Source: Lachnospiraceae bacterium UBA2734
GTDB lineage: Bacteria; Bacillota; Clostridia; Lachnospirales; Lachnospiraceae
Length of the DNA: 12,957 nucleotides
Assembly (NCBI GenBank): GCA_002353635.1
Contig: DEKA01000020.1
Span: 36,066-49,022 of the forward strand
Direction of reading: 5' to 3'
A program made the translations under genes and the position numbers. Below are positions 1 through 4,840 of the stretch, piece after piece. The notes under the pieces are model-generated. The model was not told the origin of the DNA. It saw only the letters and a program-made list of their open reading frames with translations, and did not search any database. How positions within the stretch are numbered: the stretch's first letter is position 1; every line of letters starts with the position of its first letter.

Positions 1-542
1 CACACGGCGCCGCGCCGGGAAAGGTATATGCGGCGGATGAGGATGCTGAATATACGGCTGTCTACGATATTGATCTCTCGGAGATAAAGCCCACTGTTTC
101 CTTCCCGCATCTTCCCGAAAACGCGAAGACGTTTGATGAGATCGGAGATGTAAAGATTGATCAGGCGGTCATCGGTTCATGTACAAACGGCCGCATCCAG
201 GATCTGCGGCAGGCAGCAGCGATCTTAAAGGACCGTCATGTGGCAGAGGGCATTCGCTGTATTGTCATTCCGGCGACACAGAAGATCTATCTGCAGGCAC
301 TGAAGGAAGGCCTTATCGAGACGTTTATCAAAGCGGGGGCTGTCGTTAGCACACCTACCTGCGGACCGTGTCTTGGCGGCTATATGGGCATTCTTGCGGC
401 GGGTGAGAGATGTGTCTCCACGACCAACCGCAATTTCGTCGGCAGAATGGGAGATCCAACCTCCGAGATCTATCTCGCAAGCCCTGCGACAGCGGCAGCA
501 AGCGCAATCGAAGGCAGACTCACCGATCCGACACAGTACTGA
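1..542 (+). CDS. leuC: 3-isopropylmalate dehydratase large subunit (LeuC), 3' part only
   Basis: This is the C-terminal 179 residues of LeuC; the frame is open from base 3 and the gene starts upstream of the window. With LeuD it isomerises 2-isopropylmalate to 3-isopropylmalate in cytoplasmic leucine biosynthesis. The three ligands of the aconitase-type [4Fe-4S] cluster are visible. One Cys lies in GSCTNGR (fragment residue 60, base 180) and two lie in the CGPC motif (residues 120 and 123, bases 360-371), giving the family's usual 60-residue separation. The GYMGILAAGERCVSTTNRNF segment and the ending resemble the ~420-residue LEUC2 subtype of Clostridia and archaea rather than the ~470-residue proteobacterial type. 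leuD follows in the same direction, but only after a 188-nt gap. The stop is TGA at 540-542. Identification is secure; only the 5' part cannot be judged. Confidence 0.96.
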   Translation, partial: HGAAPGKVYAADEDAEYTAVYDIDLSEIKPTVSFPHLPENAKTFDEIGDVKIDQAVIGSCTNGRIQDLRQAAAILKDRHVAEGIRCIVIPATQKIYLQALKEGLIETFIKAGAVVSTPTCGPCLGGYMGILAAGERCVSTTNRNFVGRMGDPTSEIYLASPATAAASAIEGRLTDPTQY

Positions 543-565
543 TCAGGCCGGGACCTGCAACTGAA

Positions 566-623
566 GACGCGTGATGCCTCATCGGCAGCAGGATCTATGT
601 TATGCTGCTGTGCACCGCGCGTC
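566..623 (+). other. Foldable leuC-leuD intergenic segment (three-way-junction-like)
   Basis: Seen in sequence: an outer stem GACGCG (566-571) with CGCGTC (618-623) encloses two small hairpins. These are GATG/CATC (573-576 with 580-583) and CAGCAG/CTGCTG (586-591 with 605-610). There is no ORF here. The gap 543-730 contains this structure, an inverted repeat at 640-654 and a hairpin at 664-690, with no other gene. It could be an mRNA stability or attenuation element. No known riboswitch class was recognised. Confidence 0.4.
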
Positions 624-633
624 AAAACGCTTT

Positions 634-654
634 CATAATTGGTCCGCTGGACCA
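634..654 (+). promoter_or_regulatory. Inverted repeat TGGTCC-GCT-GGACCA just after a -10-like CATAAT
   Basis: A perfect 6-bp inverted repeat with a 3-nt centre (640-654) directly follows CATAAT (634-639), which resembles a -10 box. No good -35 is present; the 17-bp-spaced hexamer TGCACC matches three of six positions. The arrangement would suit an operator over a transcription start for leuD, or simply an RNA hairpin in the leuCD transcript. The promoter reading is weak, while the repeat itself is certain. Confidence 0.3.
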
Positions 655-663
655 TCTACCATA

Positions 664-690
664 GGAGAAAGCCCATATATGCGTTTCTCC
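664..690 (+). other. Hairpin upstream of leuD
   Basis: GGAGAAA (664-670) pairs with TTTCTCC (684-690), with two further GC pairs inside and a CATATATG core. The 5' arm carries a Shine-Dalgarno-like GGAG that does not serve leuD. There is no T-tract, so it is not a classical terminator. leuD's own GAGAGG site lies further downstream, near 717-722. Confidence 0.4.
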
Positions 691-730
691 TCAGGGAGCC
701 GCTAAAAATGCGGAATAGAGAGGAATTACC

Positions 731-1225
731 ATGGAAAATGCTAGAGGAACAGTGATCCGATACGGCGATAATGTGGATACGGATGTCATCATCCCCGCAA
801 GATATCTTGCGACCAGCGATCCGAAAGAGCTGGCATCCCACTGCATGGAAGATATTGATAAGACGTTTGTGAAGAGAGTTAAGGAGGGCGACATTCTTGT
901 TGCCGGCAGAAATTTCGGCTGCGGCTCATCGAGAGAGCACGCGCCGATCGCGATCAAGGCGAGCGGGATCAGCTGCGTGATCGCGGAGACCTTTGCGAGA
1001 ATTTTCTATCGCAATTCAATCAATATTGGCCTCCCCATCATAGAGTGCAAAGAGGCATCGGAGAAGATCAAAGAGGGGGATGAGGTCAGCATCAATTTTG
1101 ATACGGGCATTATCACCGACGAGACGACGGGAGAGACCTTCCAGGGGCAGGCATTCCCCGCCTTTATGCAGGGCATCATTGATGCCGGCGGTCTGATCCC
1201 GTATGTGAATGCGCGGAAGGACTGA
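731..1225 (+). CDS. leuD: 3-isopropylmalate dehydratase small subunit (LeuD)
   Basis: The 164-residue protein is the swivel-domain subunit that completes the LeuCD isomerase of leucine biosynthesis. The N-terminal GDNVDTDVIIPARYL segment (residues 12-26) is the classic aconitase-swivel signature. NFGCGSSREHAP (61-72) is the substrate-binding loop with the conserved Ser-Ser-Arg. FARIFYRNSINIGLP follows at about residue 100, and the protein ends in an AGGLIPYV motif. Length matches the LEUD2 subtype (~160 residues), agreeing with the LeuC type. The ATG at 731 has GAGAGG about 10 nt upstream, and the protein begins exactly where the family does. It is co-directional with leuC and ends at a near-palindromic region and a terminator, so leuD is probably the last gene of the leu operon. 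Confidence 0.97.
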   Translation: MENARGTVIRYGDNVDTDVIIPARYLATSDPKELASHCMEDIDKTFVKRVKEGDILVAGRNFGCGSSREHAPIAIKASGISCVIAETFARIFYRNSINIGLPIIECKEASEKIKEGDEVSINFDTGIITDETTGETFQGQAFPAFMQGIIDAGGLIPYVNARKD

Positions 1226-1248
1226 GGCACCAATATCCAAATTCCAGA

Positions 1249-1329
1249 TTGGTAACAGTTCAGCACCCCATTCCGAGGACCATAGGTTCCCGGAATGCAG
1301 GCGTTCAGGGGCGCTGAACAATTACCAAA
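1249..1329. repeat. ~80-nt near-perfect inverted repeat after leuD (MITE/REP-like or structured RNA)
   Basis: Outer arms TTGGTAA (1249-1255) and TTACCAA pair. After a 2x2 internal loop, GTTCAGC-A-CCCC (from 1258) pairs with GGGG-C-GCTGAAC, giving 18 paired positions out of 21. Inside, ATTCCG pairs with CGGAAT to form a second hairpin. An alternative small stem ACCAAT/ATTGGT (1229-1234 with 1248-1253) competes with the outer arm. No ORF is plausible here. The element lies between the leuD stop and the terminator at 1338. A dispersed non-autonomous repeat is the simplest reading, with a 3'-UTR RNA as the alternative; copy number cannot be seen from one window. Confidence 0.6.
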
Positions 1330-1337
1330 TAATAAAG

Positions 1338-1372
1338 GCTGCTGCATACTAAGACATGCGGCAGTCTCTTTT
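1338..1372. terminator. Bidirectional terminator between leuD and the phosphatase gene
   Basis: GCTGCTGCAT (1338-1347) pairs with ATGCGGCAGT (1356-1365) over 10 bp including two G-U pairs, with an 8-nt loop, followed by CTCTTTT on the plus strand. Read on the minus strand, the same hairpin is followed by CCTTTATTATTT, so it can also end transcription of the convergent gene at 1407-2141. Confidence 0.8.
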
Positions 1373-1406
1373 GTGTAATGATCTGAGATAAACAGTTACA
1401 AGGATG

Positions 1407-2141
1407 TCAGTATTGCCGCATCACTCTGCAGAACGCGCCGTATTCGGATACAGGTTCACCTGCCTTTAAGAGGTGCGCCACGTCGCCGATGCACTGCGCG
1501 CGGAACATCGCTTCGCCCGGCAGGCGCTGCTCACTGTTCAGGATCGAGATACTCGTCGGTGCAAGGTAAATCGTCTGCTGCAGAACGACCGGAGAGATGC
1601 CCAGCAGATATCCGATCGCCTCAAGATTGGCGCCAAGATGCGCACAGATGACGATCGTCTTATCATCGTCGCCTTTTGTCTTCTCTATATCCGTGCGGTA
1701 CATTGCGCCGTCTCTCTTATATCCGTATTCTGCAAGGAGTTCATCCAGTCCCTGCCGAAGATTCATGACGGCTTCCTCATACCCTTCAGAAGTTCCGAAA
1801 ATATCATCCTTATACCAGTTATCCTTGTCATAGAAAGCGGGGCGCTTCGTCCAGTACCTGGGCATAAAGTCCCACGGCACCTTGTTCTCCTGTCCTGTTG
1901 TCGGATCGGTGATCAGGTAGGTAAACTCCCTCATCCAGGGCAGGACCTGCGCGGTGCGCCTCATTTTCGCCAGAGAGGGCTCGAGCGTCAGCTGCGCCCT
2001 CGCAAGGGGAGAGACATAGAATCTGTCCACCTTCCAGCCGGGAATCCGGTCAGAGAGAATATGTGCCTCCCGAAAGCCCTTCTCAGTCAGCGTGTTGTGT
2101 TCGTAGTCCGGCTCTGCATGCCTGATAAATATTATTCTCAT
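1407..2141 (-). CDS. Histidine phosphatase (phosphoglycerate mutase-like) superfamily protein
   Basis: The 244-residue protein belongs to the histidine phosphatase superfamily. It opens with MRIIFIRHAEPDY, where R7-H8 is the RHG-type catalytic motif with His8 as the predicted phospho-acceptor. SPLARAQ (44-50) supplies the second conserved Arg. VICAHLGAN (164-172) gives the second catalytic His (168) in an AHLG context rather than the commoner SHGG. The central part (residues 70-160) is longer than in small alpha-ribazole-type phosphatases and contains Trp/Tyr-rich segments, so the substrate cannot be named. I chose the ATG at 2141 because it has GAGGT 6 nt upstream and starts at the family N-terminus; an in-frame start at 2198 would only add an unrelated 19-residue extension. 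The gene is a single-gene unit, convergent with leuD and divergent from ruvA. Confidence 0.85.
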   Translation of the reverse strand: MRIIFIRHAEPDYEHNTLTEKGFREAHILSDRIPGWKVDRFYVSPLARAQLTLEPSLAKMRRTAQVLPWMREFTYLITDPTTGQENKVPWDFMPRYWTKRPAFYDKDNWYKDDIFGTSEGYEEAVMNLRQGLDELLAEYGYKRDGAMYRTDIEKTKGDDDKTIVICAHLGANLEAIGYLLGISPVVLQQTIYLAPTSISILNSEQRLPGEAMFRAQCIGDVAHLLKAGEPVSEYGAFCRVMRQY

Positions 2142-2289
2142 CTGTATACCTCGCTGAGACAAAATCCGCGGATGCGGTTCTGCCGATTGCGTCAGCACCG
2201 ATGCGGAGATTTAAAGGTGACGGATCGCCGTTATTTTCAAATTCCCTGGTGCCCTGATATGAAAAGATCTGCCTCGTTTCAACAAGATA

Positions 2290-2318
2290 GGCATAACTGA
2301 AAACAAGCCCCGCGTCAA
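2290..2318 (-). promoter_or_regulatory. Possible promoter for the histidine phosphatase gene
   Basis: On the minus strand TTGACG (2318-2313) is followed, after exactly 17 nt, by TATGCC (2295-2290). The -35 is good (five of six) and the -10 is poor (three of six). It would give a ~150-nt leader. It is the best candidate in the divergent gap to ruvA but remains tentative. Confidence 0.3.
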
Positions 2319-2367
2319 GTGAAGTCTTTTTGCGGGCAACAACGCCTACCTTTTCGGCCCGACATCA

Positions 2368-2376
2368 TGGTATACT
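2368..2376 (+). promoter_or_regulatory. Extended -10 promoter for ruvAB
   Basis: TGG-TATACT is an extended -10 (TG at 2368-2369, TATACT at 2371-2376). No convincing -35 exists at 17 nt, as is usual for extended -10 promoters. Transcription would begin about 2383, on top of the LexA box, leaving a ~40-nt leader to the ruvA start. Confidence 0.65.
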
Positions 2377-2382
2377 GTTGTT

Positions 2383-2396
2383 CGAACATACGTGCT
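2383..2396 (+). promoter_or_regulatory. LexA (SOS/Cheo) box controlling ruvAB
   Basis: CGAACATACGTGCT fits the Gram-positive LexA consensus CGAACRNRYGTTYG/C at 12 of 14 positions: the left half CGAAC is perfect, the central purine/pyrimidine positions fit, and the right half is degenerate. It starts six bases after the -10, so bound LexA would cover the transcription start. ruvAB is a known SOS unit in Bacillus and E. coli, which fits the location. The imperfect right half suggests moderate affinity. Confidence 0.72.
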
Positions 2397-2422
2397 TATT
2401 GATAGACTTGGAGGAACGGCAA

Positions 2423-3055
2423 TTGATCTCCAGACTGACAGGGAATATTTGTGAAATCACTCCTGAAGGGAATGTGGTTCTCGACGTGAACGGCATCGGA
2501 TTTGAGGTATTGGTTCCTGCATCCACGGCGCAGGCTCTCTCTTCCTCCGGGCGGGGAGAGATGACTACACTCTATACGCATCTCAGCGTACGGGAAGATG
2601 CGATGGTTCTTTATGGCTTTATGTCCAGAGAGGAGCTCTCCCTTTTCCGACAGCTGATCACTGTCAGCGGCATTGGCCCCAAGGGCGCGCTCTCGCTCCT
2701 TTCAAGCCTTGGCGCTGACGATCTTCGTTTTGCGGTGGTCAGCGGAGACGTAAAGACACTTTCCAGAGCACCGGGAATCGGAAAGAGAACGGCAGAGCGT
2801 CTCGTCATTGATCTCCGGGGTAAGCTTGAGGTGCGCTCCTACGAGGATCTGGAGAACCACTCCGGCGCTGAGGCCGGCGGAGCTGCAGGAGGGACGCAGC
2901 TTCCTGCGGGCGATGCGCAGAATGATGCAGTAGAGGCCCTGACAGCACTCGGCTACCCGCGCCTCGATTCCGTGAAGGCTGTCCGGAAGGCGGCCGCGGA
3001 CGGCGCAGAGGAGACGGAGGATCTGTTGAAGGGCGCGCTGCGCTATATGGCGTGA
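2423..3055 (+). CDS. ruvA: Holliday junction branch migration protein RuvA
   Basis: The 210-residue RuvA is the tetrameric junction-binding protein that holds the four-way DNA and recruits RuvB rings. The order is an N-terminal OB fold (residues 1-62: ISRLTGNICEITPEGNVVLD, then GIGFEVLVP and LYTHLSVREDAMVLYGF), then two helix-hairpin-helix motifs. HhH1 is VSGIGPKGALSLL (81-93) and HhH2 is APGIGKRTAERLVIDLR (116-132). An acidic/Ala-Gly-rich linker (~140-162) leads to the C-terminal domain (DAVEALTALGYPR...) that touches RuvB. The start is TTG at 2423: GGAGG (2410-2414) sits 8 nt upstream and the protein then begins (M)ISRLTG like other RuvA. An upstream in-frame extension to 2330 would cross the LexA box and promoter and is rejected. 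Length is normal (~200). ruvB follows after 104 nt. Confidence 0.96.
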   Translation: MISRLTGNICEITPEGNVVLDVNGIGFEVLVPASTAQALSSSGRGEMTTLYTHLSVREDAMVLYGFMSREELSLFRQLITVSGIGPKGALSLLSSLGADDLRFAVVSGDVKTLSRAPGIGKRTAERLVIDLRGKLEVRSYEDLENHSGAEAGGAAGGTQLPAGDAQNDAVEALTALGYPRLDSVKAVRKAAADGAEETEDLLKGALRYMA

Positions 3056-3082
3056 CGGTAAGAGCGCGCAGTGCAGAGCAGA

Positions 3083-3111
3083 CGCAGAAGTTCTGCGGCA
3101 GAATCTTCGCG
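3083..3111 (+). other. ruvA-ruvB intercistronic hairpin
   Basis: CGC-GAAG-TTCTG (3083-3095, bulged A at 3086) pairs with CAGAA-CTTC-GCG (3099-3111, bulged T at 3104) around a CGG loop, giving a 12-bp stem. No T-run follows, so it is not an intrinsic terminator. It may tune ruvB expression relative to ruvA or protect mRNA ends. Confidence 0.5.
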
Positions 3112-3159
3112 GGGAGCTGTAAAGAATCTGATATGACGGCTGGAGGAGCTGTTTAATAT

Positions 3160-4164
3160 ATGGAAAGAAGAATGATTGAGACCGGGTATACGCAGGAGGA
3201 TGAGCAGATCGAGGGATCTCTGCGCCCGCGCACCCTCAGTGCCTATATCGGTCAGGATAAGATCAAGAAGAATGTGCGGATTGCCATTGAGGCCGCCAAA
3301 AAGAGGCAGGAGCCGCTCGATCACATGCTCTTCTACGGGCCTCCGGGACTTGGCAAGACGACCATTTCCCAGATCATAGCCAATGAAATGGGGGTGCGCA
3401 TCAAGATCACGAGCGGCCCTGCTATTGAGAAGCCGGGCGACATGGCTGCCATTTTAAATGGACTGAAGGAGGGTGACATTCTCTTTGTGGATGAGATCCA
3501 CAGACTGAACAAGCAAGTTGAGGAGGTTCTCTACCCGGCGATGGAGGACTTTGCCATCGACATCATGATCGGCAAGGGGGCAACAGCAAAGTCCATCCGG
3601 CTCGATCTGCCGAAGTTCACCCTGATCGGTGCGACGACGCGTGTGGGTCTTCTCTCTGCGCCTTTGCGCGACCGCTTTGGAATGATCCAGAGGCTCGAGT
3701 TCTATGATGTGAAGAATCTCCAGAGAATTATTCTCAATTCCGCGAAGGTTCTCGGCGTGACGATAGACGAACAGGGCGCACTGGAGATGGCAAGGAGATC
3801 GCGCGGAACACCGCGCCTCGCCAACCGCATTCTCAAAAGAGTCAGGGACTACGCACAGGTGATGGGCGACGGCACCATCACAGAGGAGACTGCAAAGAAG
3901 GCACTCGATCTCATGGATATTGATTCCATGGGCCTTGACCCCAGTGACCAGAGAATTCTGCGCACACTCATCGTGACATTCGGGGGCGGCCCGTGCGGAC
4001 TGGATACGCTCTCTGCGGCTATCGGTGAGGATCCCGGCACGATTGAAGATGTTGTGGAGCCGTACCTTCTGCAGAACGGGCTCATCATGCGCACACCGCG
4101 TGGAAGAATAGCGACAAAAGCTGCTTATGAGCACTTCGGCATCGCTTATTCCGGCGAGGAATAG
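3160..4164 (+). CDS. ruvB: Holliday junction branch migration ATPase RuvB
   Basis: The 334-residue AAA+ motor forms hexameric rings that pump DNA through the RuvA-bound junction during recombinational repair. The N-terminus (MERRMI, then LRPRTLSAYIGQ) is typical. Walker A is GPPGLGKT (60-67), Walker B is LFVDEIH (108-114), sensor 1 is IGATTR, the arginine-finger box is PLRDRFG (168-174), and the sensor 2 region is RGTPRLANRILKRVRDYA. The C-terminal winged helix ends with RTPRGRIATKAAYEHFG. Nothing is truncated and the length is standard. The ATG at 3160 has GGAGG about 13 nt upstream (AGGAG 11 nt), which is a long spacing and may lower initiation. It lies in the SOS-controlled unit with ruvA. 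Confidence 0.98.
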   Translation: MERRMIETGYTQEDEQIEGSLRPRTLSAYIGQDKIKKNVRIAIEAAKKRQEPLDHMLFYGPPGLGKTTISQIIANEMGVRIKITSGPAIEKPGDMAAILNGLKEGDILFVDEIHRLNKQVEEVLYPAMEDFAIDIMIGKGATAKSIRLDLPKFTLIGATTRVGLLSAPLRDRFGMIQRLEFYDVKNLQRIILNSAKVLGVTIDEQGALEMARRSRGTPRLANRILKRVRDYAQVMGDGTITEETAKKALDLMDIDSMGLDPSDQRILRTLIVTFGGGPCGLDTLSAAIGEDPGTIEDVVEPYLLQNGLIMRTPRGRIATKAAYEHFGIAYSGEE

Positions 4165-4172
4165 ACAATATA

Positions 4173-4240
4173 GCCTGACACAGGCATTCCTGCAATTCAT
4201 CGCCGCATATTCACGCGGACATTGTGAGGAATCGGATTCC
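4173..4240 (+). other. ruvB-zapA gap: two short inverted repeats
   Basis: GCCTG-ACA-CAGGC (4173-4185) begins 8 nt after the ruvB stop and is followed only by ATTCCT, so it is at best a poor terminator. GGAATC-G-GATTCC (4228-4240) is a second perfect inverted repeat upstream of the zapA promoter. It is palindromic enough to be a protein binding site, but it has no assignable regulator. Confidence 0.35.
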
Positions 4241-4268
4241 CGGAGCCTTCCGCTTCAGCATTCACAGG

Positions 4269-4296
4269 TGAACAATGAGGGAAGGTATGGTATGAT
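4269..4296 (+). promoter_or_regulatory. Probable promoter for zapA and downstream genes
   Basis: TGG-TATGAT forms an extended -10 (TG 4288-4289, TATGAT 4291-4296). TGAACA (4269-4274) at 16 nt spacing matches the -35 in four of six bases. It would start about 50 nt before the zapA ATG and separate the cell-wall cluster from SOS-controlled ruvAB. Confidence 0.55.
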
Positions 4297-4347
4297 CGGA
4301 GTATTGGCGGGCACAAATGAGTAGCGTCCGCAGGAGGGATACTGACT

Positions 4348-4773
4348 ATGGCTTCTATGACAAACGCCGAGGTGGTGATCGGCGGCAAGGTATATACGAT
4401 CGCAGGCTACGAGAGTGAGAGCTATCTGCAAAAGGTGGCATCCTATCTGAACAATAAGCTCAATGAGTTCTCCGCGCAGGAGGGATGGGCCAAGCTCAAC
4501 ACGGATACCCGCAATATTCTGATGCAGATCAATATTGTGGACGACTATTTCCGCACACAGAAGGAGCTCCAGGATCTGCGCGATGAGATGCAGCAGAAGG
4601 AGAAAGATCTCTATGACGTCAAGCACGAGCTCATCGCCACACAGATCAAACTCGAGAGTACGGAGAAGAGCCTGAAGAGCGTGACCTTGGAGAATGAGGA
4701 CAATGCCAGAAAGATCATTCGTCTCGAGACTGAGCTGAAGACCCGGGAAGAGGACAAGAGAAGCACCAACTGA
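4348..4773 (+). CDS. zapA: Cell division protein ZapA
   Basis: The 141-residue ZapA-family protein binds FtsZ and bundles protofilaments at the Z-ring. The N-terminal globular domain has the family's VVIGGKVYTIAGYESESYLQKVA (residues 9-31) followed by NNKLNEF. INIVDDYFRTQKEL then leads into a coiled coil of charged heptads from about residue 72 to the C-terminus (many E/K/Q/L). At 141 residues it is longer than Bacillus ZapA (~85), because the coiled coil extends beyond the dimerisation helix, as is common in Clostridia. AGGAGG (4332-4337) lies 10 nt before the ATG. It is the first gene of the probable zapA-U32-SEDS-PBP run. Confidence 0.9.
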   Translation: MASMTNAEVVIGGKVYTIAGYESESYLQKVASYLNNKLNEFSAQEGWAKLNTDTRNILMQINIVDDYFRTQKELQDLRDEMQQKEKDLYDVKHELIATQIKLESTEKSLKSVTLENEDNARKIIRLETELKTREEDKRSTN

Positions 4774-4781
4774 AATGGTTT

Positions 4782-4825
4782 CTGCGGCCGGATGGGCATG
4801 AAAAGAGATGTCTGTCCGGCCGCAG
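4782..4825 (+). other. 18-bp intercistronic hairpin zapA-U32
   Basis: CTGCGGCCGGATGGGCAT (4782-4799) pairs with ATGTCTGTCCGGCCGCAG (4808-4825) at all 18 positions: the outer 11 bp are Watson-Crick and the inner part has three G-U pairs. The loop is GAAAAGAG. It starts 8 nt after the zapA stop and ends 6 nt before the ribosome binding site of the next gene. With no T-tract it is not an ordinary terminator; roles in mRNA processing or translational tuning are possible. Confidence 0.75.
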
Positions 4826-4840
4826 CTGTATGAGGTATGC

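Noticed and set aside
605..623. T-box-like CTGTGCACCGCG in the leuC-leuD gap
   Set aside because: Only partly matches the T-box core, lies between two genes of the operon rather than in its leader, and is not followed by a terminator/antiterminator pair.
1473..2300. 275-aa open frame on the plus strand opposite the histidine phosphatase
   Set aside because: No family resemblance, no fitting ribosome binding site; it is the antisense shadow of a clearly recognisable gene.
2330..2422. Upstream in-frame extension of ruvA
   Set aside because: Would span the promoter and LexA box, has no ribosome binding site, and the family N-terminus begins at the TTG at 2423.
4173..4190. Short GCCTG/CAGGC hairpin as ruvB terminator
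   Set aside because: Only 5 bp and followed by ATTCCT instead of a T-run; kept as an inverted repeat only.
3454..4200. 248-aa minus-strand open frame within ruvB
   Set aside because: Lies wholly opposite a canonical RuvB; Cys/Arg/Leu-rich sequence is typical of an antisense shadow.
4808..4840. Earlier ATG for the U32 gene
   Set aside because: Falls inside the 18-bp hairpin with no Shine-Dalgarno; the family start is at 4841 behind GAGG.
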